Assembly: GCA_030704615.1 (NCBI GenBank) | Contig: CM060731.1 | Coordinates: 71,466,756 to 71,530,755, forward strand | Source: Takakia lepidozioides | Taxonomy: Eukaryota > Streptophyta > Takakiopsida > Takakiales > Takakiaceae | Direction: 5' to 3' | DNA: 64,000 nt | Part shown: piece by piece, positions 20,598 to 31,631 of the stretch | How the letters are laid out: each line of letters starts with the position of its first letter | Position numbering within the stretch: the stretch's first letter is position 1 | Made by a program: the position numbers and the translations under genes | The notes under the pieces: generated by a model | What the model saw: the letters and a program-made list of their open reading frames with translations, nothing else | Databases searched by the model: none | What the model was told of the DNA's origin: nothing

Positions 20598-21813
20598 ACG
20601 CGCTTCATCTTTGAAGTAAGGCTTCAAAAGGGAGACGGCAGCTCCAATTCATACACATCCTCATTCATAACCTTCCGAATGCGAAAGGGTCCCGCATACG
20701 GAGGTACGAACTTCGGACTCACTTCCGGAGGTAGTCGGAAATTCTTGATGTTCAACCAGACCTCTGTGCCTGCCTCAAATTTCACTTCCCTCCGCTTCCG
20801 ATTCGCCTGCCTTTCATACCGTTTCCTAGCATACTTTACGAGCTTCAACAAACGCTCGCGTTCTTCCAGTACCGCCGCTACTGCCGGTTCCTCAACGTCC
20901 TGGGCGGCCCAACTTGTCGGCACCAGAGGTGCTTTTCCATAGACCAATACGAAAGGGGAAACTCCCGTTGCAGAGTGTTCTGTGTTATTATAACATAACT
21001 CTGTCGCGTCTAAGTGTTCCACCCACCCAGTCTGTTTGGTCTGCCGACACGTAATTTCCGCAAGATCTGCTTCACTACGGAATTCACTCTTTCTGTTTGG
21101 CCGTCGGTCGTAGGTCGGAAGGCGGTGCTCATCTTTAGCCTCGTCCCCATCTTCTTCCAAAGTGCCCTCCAAAATTTACTCGTAAACTTTGGATCGCGGT
21201 CCGAGACAATATCCTTCGGGACTCCATGATGCTTTAAGACGTGGGCGAAATAAAGACGCCCTGTCTCCTGCGCCGTTGCCGTCTCCTTGGTGGGGATGAA
21301 ATGGCCCATTTTACTGAACCTATCCACCACCACCATGATTGCATCGAATCCTTTTGACAGCGGCATAGCAGTCATGAAATCCATCGAGACGCTTTTCCAA
21401 GTCCCCTCTGGAATCGGCAAGGGTTGTAACAGCCCCGCTTGCTTTTTGTACTCGCTCCGGTTTTGTTGGCATGTGGTGCATGTCTTGACATACTCCTCTG
21501 CCTCCTCCCTCAGTTTGGGCCAGAAATACTTTCTTCTTCAAGAGTGCCGCAGTGCGCTTGGCTCCGCCGTGGCCTGCAAGCGGGCTATCATGGCATTCTC
21601 TCAAGAGGCTATCTCTGATCCCTCCCTTCGGCACGTAGAGGCGCTTTTGCTTATACCGGAGCAACCCATTTTGCAAGTGGAACTGCGATTTAACCCCCAT
21701 TCTCAAGTCATGCATCACGGACTTTGCCAGCTCATCCTTCCGGCAAGCCTTCCGGATCTTCCTTTGGAGCGCCGTCTCGCCCTTGTACACCAACAAGAGC
21801 TGCTGCTTTCTAC
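20598..21813 (-). pseudogene. Integrase of gypsy element B
   Basis: The N-terminal zinc region is degraded (ECHDSPLAGHGGAKRT … MHHMPTKPERV, about 21600-21450). The core shows SMDFMTAMPLSKGFDAI (about 21380), DIVSDRDPKFTSKFW (about 21200) and TTDGQTERVNSVVKQ (about 21100). The C-terminal domain follows (EVWLNIKNFRLP … VPPYAGPFRIRKV, with the GPY/F-like motif at about 20700). At least three frameshifts are present. The frame leaves the minus strand at the inversion point 20598 and its end is found at 18304-18375. Confidence 0.88.
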
Positions 21814-23252
21814 TTAAAGCATCGGCCACCACGTTGTCTCTCGTCCCGGTTTGTACTGGATATCCACGTCGAACACCGCCAAAGTATCTTGCCACCTAAG
21901 TTGTTTTGGGGACAACTTGGGCTGCGTGGCAAAATACTTCACCGTGACATTGTCCGTGAACACCTTCACTGGGTTGGAACTAACATAGTGGCGCCAGAGC
22001 TCAAAACAGTGCACCACCGCCTTCATCTCTTTCTCGTGCGTCGGCCACCGTCGCTCCACTTCATTCAGTTTCTTACTTTCGTAAGCCACTGGACGTCCAT
22101 CTTGCATCAGTACACCCCCAATCGCGAAGTCCGACGCATCTGTATGTATCTCGAACAGACGATCGAACTCCGGGATTTTCAAGACTGGAGCTTCCGCCAT
22201 CCGCTGCTTCAATTCAGCAAAAGCTTGGCCACAAAAGGTGTTCCATGCCCAGACTTTAGATTTACACAGAAGGTCCGACAGCGGCCCCGCGATCTTGGCA
22301 AAATTTCTCACATACTTCCGGTAATAGGAGGCGAGTCCTAGGAAGGAACGCACTCCCGAGACCGAAGTCGGAGGCTCCCAGTCCAAGATCGCCCTCACCT
22401 TTCTGTCATCATTTTTGATCCCATCCTGTGTAATCACATGCCCCAAGAACTCCACTTTCGTGACCCCGAATTCGCACTTTGAAGCTTTGGCATACAGCTT
22501 CCCTTCTCGCAATTTTTGGAACACCCTTTTGAGGTGCTCCAGGTGCTCCTCATTTGTTTTCGAGTACACCAAGATGTCGTCGATGTACACGATCACAAAG
22601 TCATCCAACCACTCCTGAAAAAGGCTGTTCATCAGCGTGCTAAATGTCACTGGTGCATTGGTGAGCCCAAAAGGCATCACCAAGAACTCATATGAACCAT
22701 ACCTTGTCCTGCACGCGGTCTTCTCCTCATCTCCGTCCGCCACCCAAATTTGATGATAGCCGGAGCGTAACTCGATCCGGCTGAAATACTTCGCTCCTGC
22801 CAACCGATCGAAGAGGTCGTCGATCCTTGGCAAAGGATACCGGTTTTTGATAGTCACCTTATTCAGAGCCCTGTAATCGACACACATCCGCAGCGTCCCA
22901 TCCTTCTTGTCTGCGAATAGCACCGGGGCTCCGTAAGGTGACTTACTCGGCCGGATGTACCCCTTTGACATTAGATCCTTGAGCTGAGTCTTCAGCTCGA
23001 CCAACTCCTGTGGCTCAACCGGTAGGGTGCCTTGGCAGGCGGTTCCGATCCCGGTATCACCTCAATCTTGTGGTCAACTCCTCTTCGCGGTGGCAAGCCG
23101 CTTGGTAAATCCTCCGGCATCACATCCTGGTATTTCTCCAAAATCCCCTTGGGCTCGGCTCCCCATCGCCTTCTCTTTTCACTTCTCTAATGTAAAGCAA
23201 AAATTGGGGCTCGTGTGCCTCCTCCACGGCCCACTCCTTTGCTGACAGAAGG
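21814..23252 (-). pseudogene. Reverse transcriptase and RNase H of gypsy element B
   Basis: A 396-codon open stretch (23004-21817) contains [35 protein letters not shown], the catalytic VYIDD (22587-22576), [12 protein letters not shown], and RNase H with [18 protein letters not shown] and [13 protein letters not shown]. The upstream 250 bp (23252-23005) still reads as the RT N-terminal extension (DVMPEDLPSGLPPRRGVDH) in another frame, so a frameshift near 23030 separates it from gag-pro. LRSGYHQ and the VYIDD box are those expected of an active RT. Confidence 0.9.
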
Positions 23253-24875
23253 TTATATTATTCGCCCTCCCACGGATTTGGGCGTTTCCGACACTCGTAA
23301 GACCTCGCCACCATTCCCACATGGCAGCGTGACTACTCTCTTGCGGCCATCTATAACCGCTCCGGATTTGCTCAAAAAGGTCATCCCCAAAATGAGATCC
23401 ACTCCATCGATCTCGCAGATGGTGAAGTTTTCACGTCCCTCCCAACTCCCCAATTGAAGAGGAACATCAAACGCCAACCTTGTCGCCAACTGAGGTTCTC
23501 CTGTGGCAGAGCGCACCTCAATAGAGGCCCCCACGTCACTTGTCGGGAGTCCCAACTTTCGCGCCGCCGCCGGCGTCATGAAGGAGTGCGACGCTCCTGT
23601 GTCCACCAACAACGACACGTTAGTTCCGGATATTATCCCATCCACGAACAATAACTGACTCCCTTTACGCAGAGCGCCAGTTTCCTGATACAACTCACAA
23701 GAATAGTTGTCTACCTTGCAAGTCCTGGCGACCACCGCTTCCACCAAGCGACTGATGGTATCTTCCGACAGCTCTGTGGTTGCCCGAGTCATGTTCAATT
23801 GTCGAGGTTTTGTGCACTTCTTGGCCATGTGCCCGGGCTCCCCGCAATTGAAACACACTCCATCAAAGGTTGTCTTCTGTCCGCCATAAGCCGCTCCACC
23901 CGCTTTTCCTTTCGAAGCACCGGGTGCCGCCTTGACGTGTGAAGGCCCTCCCTTCGATTTCCACGTGCCATTGTTGCCGCGTGGCCTATCCCACTTCTTT
24001 TCCGGTCGGAAGGAGTCACCTTCCCGCCGGGTCTTCTTGTGGTTCAGCTCCGTACGGCCTTGTCTCTCACCCCTAGGGACATCCGAGAAACATTCAGCCC
24101 TCTCAATTGCCTCGTTCAAAGTCTTGGGTGGCTTCTCCTCCAACTTCCGCCTGGCCCATGGGGCCAGTCCCGCCACAAAGTTGAAGACCATTTCTGGTTC
24201 TGCCATGTCCGCGACTTCGAGCAACAGCACATTGAAAGCCTGGACATACCCCCGAATGTCATCTGTTTGCTTCAAATTCCTCATCCTGTCCCGGGCAAGC
24301 CAGGACGTGTTGAGGGGCACATACTGTCTCTTCATCAATTCCTTGAACCCACTCCAGTTCAAGGTTTCCGGGCTTGGGCCTCGGTCGTGAAGGCGTTTCT
24401 GCCACCATTGTTGAGCATAGCCCCTCAAATAGGTGGGAGCCACTTCCACCCGATCCTCGTCACTCAACTTGGCCGCCCGGAAGTACTGCTCTAGCTCCAG
24501 GAGCCAGGTGTTGAGTGCCTTCCGATTTCGGACGCCCTCGAAGGTGCCGGGTTCCTTAGGCTTCACTTTAAACTTTGCCTTAGTGGAAGTGGCATTAGCC
24601 GCCTTCAACACGTCTTTCAACGTCCCGCCAAACTGCGCCAACAACCCTTCCCAAAAGGCTGCCGGCATGGGAGGCATCTGTTGGTCGGTCGGAGCTCTCA
24701 CGGATTCCTCGGGCTCCGACTCCTCGGATTCCTCCCGCTCTTGAGCGGCCTCGCTTTCAGAAACCTGCGTCGCTTCCTCAAACGGCCGCTTCGGTGACAC
24801 GTCGCCCCCATCGGGCTCACCAGGATCATCATCTTTTGGGCCGTTCCGCTTTCGCTTTGGCTTGCCCGACCCCAT
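23253..24875 (-). CDS. Gag-protease of gypsy element B (open)
   Basis: One uninterrupted frame of 540 codons encodes an acidic N-terminus with a basic KPKRKR patch, then a retrotransposon-gag domain (AFWEGLLAQF … WLLELEQYFRAA … YAQQWWQKRL, residues about 100-250). A CCHC zinc knuckle CFNCGEPGHMAKKC follows (about residue 345), then a retropepsin with LLVDTGASHSF (about 425) and LILGMTFL (about 505). The start is set at ATG 24875 (MGSGKPKRKR). The frame is open further upstream, but that part overlaps the primer-binding site. This is the best preserved part of the element and fits the near-identical LTRs. Confidence 0.9.
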   Translation of the reverse strand: MGSGKPKRKRNGPKDDDPGEPDGGDVSPKRPFEEATQVSESEAAQEREESEESEPEESVRAPTDQQMPPMPAAFWEGLLAQFGGTLKDVLKAANATSTKAKFKVKPKEPGTFEGVRNRKALNTWLLELEQYFRAAKLSDEDRVEVAPTYLRGYAQQWWQKRLHDRGPSPETLNWSGFKELMKRQYVPLNTSWLARDRMRNLKQTDDIRGYVQAFNVLLLEVADMAEPEMVFNFVAGLAPWARRKLEEKPPKTLNEAIERAECFSDVPRGERQGRTELNHKKTRREGDSFRPEKKWDRPRGNNGTWKSKGGPSHVKAAPGASKGKAGGAAYGGQKTTFDGVCFNCGEPGHMAKKCTKPRQLNMTRATTELSEDTISRLVEAVVARTCKVDNYSCELYQETGALRKGSQLLFVDGIISGTNVSLLVDTGASHSFMTPAAARKLGLPTSDVGASIEVRSATGEPQLATRLAFDVPLQLGSWEGRENFTICEIDGVDLILGMTFLSKSGAVIDGRKRVVTLPCGNGGEVLRVSETPKSVGGRII

Positions 24876-24916
24876 GATGAGGCCAATCCCAAGGATGATC
24901 GCGTACTGAACTCTAA

Positions 24917-24928
24917 GCTCTGATACCA
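24917..24928 (-). promoter_or_regulatory. Primer-binding site of gypsy B
   Basis: The minus strand reads TGGTATCAGAGC two bases after the LTR end, complementary to the 3' end of plant initiator tRNA-Met. It fixes the 5' LTR and the transcription direction. Confidence 0.92.
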
Positions 24929-24930
24929 AG

Positions 24931-25656
24931 TGTCGCGCACCTCACTTCAGTAAGCTCCCCTTCAAGATATAGTTACTCGCTTTGATGCGCGCGCCTGACT
25001 CCCAACCTGGCCGCCGGGCCAACTTGGAGCTTCGGCTGCTCACCGGGACATAACGGTCCCCCCCTTCGCTTCCCACTAAACCCTCCACCTATTTGGGCCT
25101 AGAGGAATTCCCTTTAGTAGATGGCAGTCCGGAACAGCTCCCCACTCTTTGGTCGCTTTCCGGCTCGCTCGCTTACTCACTAGTTTTTGGTCACCAACGG
25201 GCTTGCACCGTTCTCGGGTTACTACTCCCTATATATACTTCTGTAGCTGTCCGCGGGGGTTTCACAACCAGCCATGCCATTTTATGGCGAACCACCACGA
25301 AAACCCTCGACTCCCGGTGATGAGTCGCGGTGAGTCTTGGCCTGCTCACCACGGCCCCTATGGACCGTGATGAGTCCCAAGACTCCCCACGACTCCCACC
25401 ACGAGGTCTCCGCCCCCATGGTGAGTCCTATGCCACCCCCACTAAGTCCCGCTAAGCTACCACCACCCCTTGTGGAGCCACCCCCACCGCAACCCGGTGT
25501 GCGGGGCTCCACCTAGTGAGCGCCTCCGCTTCCCTGAGTGCCTTGGGCGCTCAAGGGTGCTTCAGCCCCCCATACCTATCGCTGCCGCTGCCCCCACCAC
25601 AGGGGCAGCCCCTCATGTGTCCCGACCCCCTGCCCTCAAGGCAAAGGGCCGCGACA
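24931..25656 (-). repeat. 5' LTR of gypsy B
   Basis: A 726 bp repeat whose minus strand starts TGTCGCGGCC and ends GCGCGACA, with TG…CA ends. It is flanked on the outside by GTCAG (25657-25661). The partner LTR is at 18467-19193 in opposite orientation. A TATATATA-like promoter element is visible at 25232-25240. Confidence 0.92.
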
Positions 25657-26018
25657 GTCAGCTTGGTCTTAGCAGGCCGTGTTTCAATCTTTGCCCGCTC
25701 AGCTGCACCGTGGTGGTTCTCACAGACCAATCCGACATTACCTGACTACAAGACACAAGCAGCACACACAAGAGGTCCTTTTGGGTTGATGGTCGGTCAA
25801 ATCCTCTATGGGTTCTTCTTCGACCTATTTCAGCCTGTTTTGCCCTCTCATCAGACTCGGCCCTGAGATGCATATTGAATTATGTAAGTTAGCTTGTTGC
25901 TCATTGATAAGTAGGGTTGGGGGTGTTTGCTGGAATGATTGTTGTATGCATGATTTTGTGCAGAGGCATAGATAGCTGAAGGAGCAGGGATAGAGTGTGG
26001 GTCCAAATTCATCGAAGA

Positions 26019-26168
26019 GGGCCAGATTTCAAGCTCCAGATTACCTATGATTCCCTGTGGAAGGATAGATACAAGAAACCTGCATGGGTAGATGGTCAAT
26101 TGGAAGCCGCAACAATAGCGGCACAATTGATAAAATCAAGCACTGCTAATGAAGGCACCTTTTGAAAC
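26019..26168 (+). pseudogene. OSB-like PDF-motif exon fragment
   Basis: The frame reads GPDFKLQITYDSLWKDRYKK and then PAWVDGQLEAATIAAQLIK, closing at a stop. The pattern PDFKxxxxxxxLWxxxxxxPxWV is the second half of the PDF motif of plant OSB proteins, which bind single-stranded DNA in mitochondria and plastids. Related exon copies lie at 29802-30575. It is isolated from any start or OB-fold, so it is a captured fragment. Confidence 0.65.
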
Positions 26169-26289
26169 ACATTTCACCTATTTTCCCCTCTTATCAGAAT
26201 CGGTCCTAAATTTTCATGTTGAATTCTGCAAGTTAGCTGGTTGAGTGAATCTAGTTGGAGTGACTTTGACATGATACTGCCAATGTGAC

Positions 26290-27210
26290 AAGAATATGCA
26301 TTGAACCCATTGGTAGTGGGATATTGGGATATCTCTTGGCCATGTGCCATCGTCAAAGCTGACATTGTACTAGTTGTCATTTTGACCACTGCCTTAGTGG
26401 ACTCAAATGTGGGTGCAACAAGCCTGATGCAAAGGGAGAGTTCGACAACATGGCTAAATGAGATGTGGTGTTGTGGACTGCCATGATTGTAAGGTGTGTG
26501 TAGCATAGGTGTGGGAGTAAGGCTTTGGAAACCTAAGAACAAATGATGTAGGAAAGGATGAAACCAAACCAGGTCATGTTCATTTGTGTTTGTTAATATG
26601 CATATGCGAGCCTAGCAGCCCTGGGAAGGGGCCAAGAGGTTCATGGTGACATCATCAAAGGTGGAATTGTACCTGATGTCATTCTGAACATTCCCTTGGT
26701 GTACATGTCAAATGTGAGCCTGGTAGCCCTGGAAAGGGCGCAAAGGTCCATCATCAAATCTGGAATTGTACCACTAGATGTCACTTTAAACACTGCCTTG
26801 GTGGATATGTATGTCAAATGCAAGCCTGGCAGCCCTGGAAAAGGGTACAGAGGTCCACGGTGATATTGTCAAAGCTGGTATTGTATCTGATGTGATTCTG
26901 AACGTTGCCGTAGTGGACATATATGCCAAGGTTGCAGGGTGCAACTACAAGGATACATGGCTGTTTTGATAATATGGCTGAATGAGATGTGGTACCAGCC
27001 TAGCCCATAATTGCACTTAACTAGAGTAGGCAATGAGTGGAGACGGGGTTTGTGATGACATCGTCCAAGCTGGAATTAAACAAATGTTGTTCCGAACTAT
27101 GCTCTTGTGGACTTGTATGCCAAATTGGGGTGCATGGAGGATGATGATCCCAGGATATGCACAACAGTGGCGCGGGATAGAGGCCCTTTGGAGAGGTCTA
27201 TGAGCAAGTG
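26290..27210 (+). pseudogene. Degenerate pentatricopeptide repeat (PPR) gene fragment
   Basis: At least four decayed repeats are spaced along the strand, each reading like IVKAGI..DVILNTALVDMY: 26355-26420 (IVLVVILTTALVDS), 26645-26715, 26745-26830 (SIIKSGIVPLDVTLNTALVD) and 26862-26935. A further repeat near 27060-27160 is followed by a PPR-typical MIPGYAQQWRGIEAL in another frame. Stops and frameshifts are frequent. The 'ALVDMYAKCG'-like form is that of land-plant PLS-class PPR proteins, which bind organellar RNA. It is likely cargo captured by the CACTA element. Confidence 0.65.
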
Positions 27211-27651
27211 GTGTGGGAAGGGATACTGCAACGCAACCACATCGCGTTTGTTACGTTTGCAACATGTGTGCGAGCCTGGCAGCGAGGGCAGCAAAGCCGT
27301 GAGCAGAACCCGTGAGCAGATTCCTGGATGCGTGAGCAGATTCAAAGCGTGAACAGATTTTTGATGCGGACCCCAAAACCGTGGGAACAAGTGGGCCTAT
27401 TGCCGTGGACGCCAACTTCACTACAACGGCGCAATCTCCGCTCCATCGGACCGAAGACAGACATACTCCATGACGACAAAGTGGCACGAATGCACGATGA
27501 AACATTCACGGATGAATGGATTTGGAATGGACGTAAAAGTGAAATGGATGAATGTTGGATGAAGCACGGATGAAAAGTTGTCCAGATGAGGGGACTATGG
27601 ACGACTGTATGAGCATGTCTCGTGAGGGATTAGCAAGCGCAGGGAGCAGGC
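27211..27651. other. No gene; GTGAGCAG and GGATGAATG repeats
   Basis: Short repeats of GTGAGCAGATT and GGATGAATG occur. The block 27370-27560 recurs in diverged form at 27925-28090 ('ctattgccgtggac', 'gcaatctccgctccatc'), suggesting an old ~540 bp duplication. Confidence 0.5.
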
Positions 27652-29043
27652 ATTAAGGTGTCGTCAACGACATCTTAATCCCATGCCCTGTTTGGACATG
27701 GGAATTTCACCAAACAGGATAAAACACTATATATATATATAAGCCCAAAAATGGAGAAAGATTTGGGTTTACTAGAACAAAGTGGATCCATGAAGAGTGA
27801 CTGGTCTCATTTGCAAGAGAGTAGCTACCGTGTGAGCAGTTCACGTGAGCACGCTCACGCTTTAAGTGGTAAACGTGAGCAGAATCCCTTAAACGTGAGC
27901 AGATTAGTGATTGGGAGCCTACAACCGAGGGAAGAAGATGGTCTATTGCCATGGACAAAAACTACACTGTACGGACACAATCTCCACCCCATCCGACATA
28001 AGAATCCTACATGGGTGACGACCGTATGGTACGAATGTGCGATGAAAAGCTGTCGGATGAATGAAAAAATGAATGGATGAATGTTGGATGACTTTGGATG
28101 AAAAATGAGCGACGTGAATGAACCATGGTGCGTGTGCAGGTGCTCGGGATTAAGGTGTCGTCAACGACATCTTAATTCCTAGTACGAGTTGGCACATGAC
28201 AGCTTACGGAAAAACCAAAATCCCTGAATTGTTTTTCCCAAAAACATTCACCAAAAACATTTCAACCCAAAAAACTTTCAAGGCGAAGAAGCCTTGGCGG
28301 TAAGGCGGTGTGCAGGTGGTGGGGATTAAGGTGTCGTCAACGACATCTTAATTCCCAGTACGAGTTGGCACATGACAATTCATAGAAAAACCAAAAACCC
28401 CAAAAAATTTCACCCAAAAAATTTCAACCCACAAAAATCTGATGGCGAACAAGCCTTGGCGGTAAGGCGGTGCGTGTGCAGGTGCTGGGGATTAAGGTGT
28501 CGTCAACGACATCTTAATTCCCAGTACAAGTTGGCATATGACAATTCATGGAAAAATCAAAAACCCCAAAAAAATTCACCCGAAATTTTTTGATGGCGAA
28601 CAAGCCTTGGCGGTAAGGCAGTGTGTGTGCAGGTGCTGGGGATTAAGGTGTCATGAACAACATCTTAATTCCCAGTACGTGTTTTGAGATGTTTATTTAT
28701 AAAGCACGAGTTCACCTCTCTGCCTTCTTTAGATTTGGGTGTGAGCATTTCTCTCAACCTTGGATACCGTTTGATTCAAGGTGGCCTCAACTCTGCACCT
28801 CTGCTTTCAATTTCAATGTAGTCTTGTGTTGTTCTGTGTTATGCCATTCTCTTGTTTGATTGCTATTTGAGAGATGGAATTAAGGTGTCGTTGACGATAC
28901 CTTAAATCCATGCCCCCCTCTTGGGATGAGTTTGCCATGAATGAGGATCTTACATGGTCAGATTTTTTTGAAAGTTGCCAACATCAGTTATGGAGTCCTG
29001 CCTCTTAGTGCCTGGATTAAGATGTCATTAACGATACCTTAAT
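27652..29043. repeat. Seven copies of a 28 bp palindrome in a tandem context
   Basis: Near-perfect palindromes with arms ATTAAGGTGTCGT and ACGACATCTTAAT begin at 27652, 28149, 28325, 28491, 28642, 28879 and 29016. Copies 2-5 sit in tandem ~150-175 bp units that also share 'gcaggtgctggggatt', 'gagttggcacatgaca' and 'aagccttggcggtaaggcgg'. Copies 6 and 7 keep the palindrome but not the rest, so the palindrome is the most conserved part. Confidence 0.85.
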
Positions 29044-29081
29044 CCTGAGAGTGAATTGCAGCCATTTTGGGATCTTTTGGG

Positions 29082-29602
29082 ATGAAGTGGGACGAGCAGC
29101 TCTACTCTCAAGTCATCGCACCTATGTCTGGGGGTTCATCGCATTCGACCCATACTGAGAACATTGTTATGGAGCAGGATCTGCAAAAGCCCAATGCTCT
29201 AGATGTTGATTCCGATTTCTCATGTGAGTAATTGCTAGTTCAGTTGTGGTACTTCACTGACACGACGGCGCATCCTTCTATTTCCATCTTTCCTGCACAA
29301 GTTGGGCCAGCAGAATATATGTGGACTTTACATTGTTTGTGTGTGTGTACAGGAGCCCAAGGTCGCCACGGTTCCTCCCTTTCTTTGCAAACCCGCAATT
29401 TTTCCCAAGTCCAAAAGCAGATTTTAAATTGTCATGTTATGCGGAGGCTGCAGCTTCGGAATTTAGTCTCTTCTCTTCTCCCCCTGCTGTGCTTTTAAAC
29501 AGAAAGGGTTTTGTGCAAAGCAGGGCTAGTGTCTTCATAGACAGTTCTGCCTTCATTTTGGACGCCGACTCCAGTAGCATAGAATATTCTTCGTCGGAAT
29601 GA
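29082..29602 (+). other. Two unidentified open stretches in the CACTA cargo
   Basis: 29082-29231 encodes 49 residues beginning MKWDEQLYSQVIAPMSGG, and 29351-29602 reads open from a plausible acceptor (tgtgtacag) for about 83 residues, Ser/Phe-rich, ending IEYSSSE. They could be exons of a captured gene. I do not recognise either. Confidence 0.3.
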
Positions 29603-29801
29603 ATCTGCAGTTTTTGAACTATTTAGTTTGAAGCACCAAATGGCCTCTCCACCTTCTTTGCAATTGTGTGTCAGCAACTATGTCGACTTCTGATACCTGG
29701 TGAAAGGACAATCACAACCCTCACCACTGGGTAGAGGTTCACTCTAGAGCTAGGTGGATTTAGCAACCACTACTCAAAAATGCATCTTAGTTTTGCATTG
29801 A

Positions 29802-30575
29802 TTACCTGTGGATCAATAGCTATAAGAAACCTGCATGGGTAGATGATGAACTGGAAGCCGCAGGAGTAGCGGCACAATTGATAAAATTAGGCACTGCTAA
29901 TAAAGGCACCTTCTTCAACACATTTCACCCTATTTTTCCCTCTTATCAGAAACCGAACCTAAATTTCCATGTCTGCAAGTTAGCTGGTTGAGTGAATCTA
30001 GTTTGGAGTGACTTTGACATGATATTGCCAATGTGACAACAGGGAAGTATCGAAAAACAGTTAATTGAGATGAGGGGAAGCTGTGGAATGAATACTTTTT
30101 TGACCCCAGTCAATGGTGGGACAACCGAGGCAAAAAGGTAAATGCCTGTTGGATTACTGAGAGTAGCAGATGCAATTGAGAATAGGAACTAGTGTGATAA
30201 GTTGAGTTGGGTGTTTGTTGGAACAAATGTAGGCTGTCATTGTCAGCTGCTAACAACAATGCAAGGATATATGCATGATCCATGTAGAGGCATGAATAGC
30301 TGAAGGAGCAGGGATAGAGTGTGGGTCCAGATCATCCAAGAGAGCCGGATTTCAAGCTCCAGATTACCGATGATTCCCTATGGAAGGATAGCTACAAGAA
30401 ATCTGCATGGGTAGATGGTCATGGGTAGATGGTAGATAGTTTGGAGTGACTTTGGTATGATACTGCCAAAGTGACAATAGGAAAGTATCCAGAAACAGGT
30501 AACAGAGATGAGGAGAAGTTGTGGAATGAACTTTTTTGACCCCAGTCAATGGTGGGACAACAGAGGCAAAAAGGT
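29802..30575 (+). pseudogene. Repeated OSB-like PDF-motif exons
   Basis: Alternating exon relics occur. 29802-29912 reads YKKPAWVDDELEAAGVAAQL. 30047-30152 reads LWNEYFFDPSQWWDNRGKK and ends at a donor-like AAG|GTAAAT. 30330-30425 reads EPDFKLQITDDSLWKDSYKK. 30470-30575 repeats the LWNEL…WWDNRGKK exon with a frameshift. Joined across an intron, the two exon types make the full OSB PDF motif (W..F..P..WWDNR……PDFK……LW……WV). OSB proteins often carry this motif in tandem. All copies have stops or shifts. Confidence 0.65.
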
Positions 30576-30779
30576 GAATGCCTATTAGATTACAGAGAGT
30601 AGTAGATGCAATTCAGCATAGGCACTAAAGGCAAACTCACCTTCCCCGTAAGGGTGTGTTTTGGTATCTGAGCGAATAAATATTTTATCTAAGAATATAA
30701 TTTCAAAAATTTGTTAATTAATAATGTTCCGTTGTCCCCTGTTGGTCAAAAGTAATAATAATAATTATAGTAATTATAA

Positions 30780-31178
30780 TAACAATAAATTAAATCCCCA
30801 ACCCCCCACAGCGACGCGTGTCAATTGACATGAGGAACCACGTGTCAGAATCACGATGCGACACGTGTTGACGTCTGATTCCCTCCTCTGCAGTCAGGAT
30901 GGCGTCGCAGTCTGACACGTGGCGTGTTCTGTAGAGAGCACGTGTCTCTCTTACATTGCGGCTGACATGGACCCGTTCAGTCATTCAGTAAAGCCAGCGT
31001 GTATGACTACCCCCATAGCTGCTCAGGCGCCACGTCACAGCAAGGCTGGTGAGTCATATCTGCCATGCCACAACTGACTAGGGTTTTACGACTGCAGAGT
31101 CATGAAGTCGTAAATGGCTTTCATAACTGCATTTGCAGTCATAACATAGAGTCGTAAAAGCTACAATCTATTGTAGTG
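30780..31178. repeat. Subterminal repeats and right terminal inverted repeat of the CACTA element
   Basis: 30810-30955 holds repeated ACACGTG/CACGTGTC motifs. 31085-31170 holds repeated AGTCGTAAA/TTACGACT and AGTCATAA motifs, ending in the ~29 bp terminal repeat (31150-31178). Clustered short subterminal repeats are typical transposase-binding sites of CACTA elements. Confidence 0.65.
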
Positions 31179-31631
31179 TGCCAACTCCCGCTGAACCTCA
31201 AGCACCTCCCACGTGTGCCATGGATGTCTGCACCCCGTGGTCTTCACCTGCTCACCCCTACTCACTGTCTGTACCGTCTCGGTAGGCAGGGAGCCTGTGG
31301 CTGAAGCATACTCTCCACCAGAGAGCTCCACCAAACTAGCCTCCCAGAGATCTTGAGTCCTCATCTGAATCAAAGACCTCTCCATGTCACTGTTTCTATA
31401 GGGTCTCTGAAAGATCGGCATGTCCGTGGCCAACTCAATACGAATCTCTTGACCCTTCAGTGCTCCCAAATCCTTCAAACTGAAGGCAAAACAACTCCTG
31501 TAAGCCCTCAGGAAGCGCCGTATACGTCATCTCTCTCCTCTAGTGACAATGGGTCCAATGTCAGACTCCCAATTGTCCTCCGTAACTGCAACCTTAAGTC
31601 CAGCAGACTTAGAGGTAGAGGACGCGTCCCG
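31179..31631 (-). pseudogene. RT start with internal duplication junction, copy 2 (5' half)
   Basis: After the UAG at 31640, the minus strand reads the RT N-terminus (LKDLGALKGQEIRIEL … GGEYASAT, to about 31295). It then jumps back to the methyltransferase tail (SLPTETVQTVSRGEQ … WEVLEVQRELA) down to 31179. The segment from 'SLPTETVQ' to 'GEYASAT' is therefore tandemly duplicated (~600 bp), with the CACTA element inserted in the second unit. A CGA-to-TGA stop lies at 31529-31527. Confidence 0.75.

Larger units (their letters stand above)
25657..31178. mobile_element. CACTA transposon, right arm and terminus
   Basis: The right end reads …GAGTCGTAAAAGC..CAATCTATTGTAGTG, the inverted partner of the left end at 20565. 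TGC follows at 31179-31181 and matches the duplication at the left end. Without gypsy B the transposon would be about 6.9 kb. No CACTA transposase is recognisable, so it looks non-autonomous. Its cargo is host gene debris (OSB and PPR fragments) and a set of palindromic repeats. Confidence 0.8.

Noticed and set aside
18467-25656. A transposon with 727 bp terminal inverted repeats
   Set aside because: The repeats are LTRs: TG…CA ends, tRNA primer-binding site, gag-pol between them. The inverted arrangement comes from a secondary inversion.
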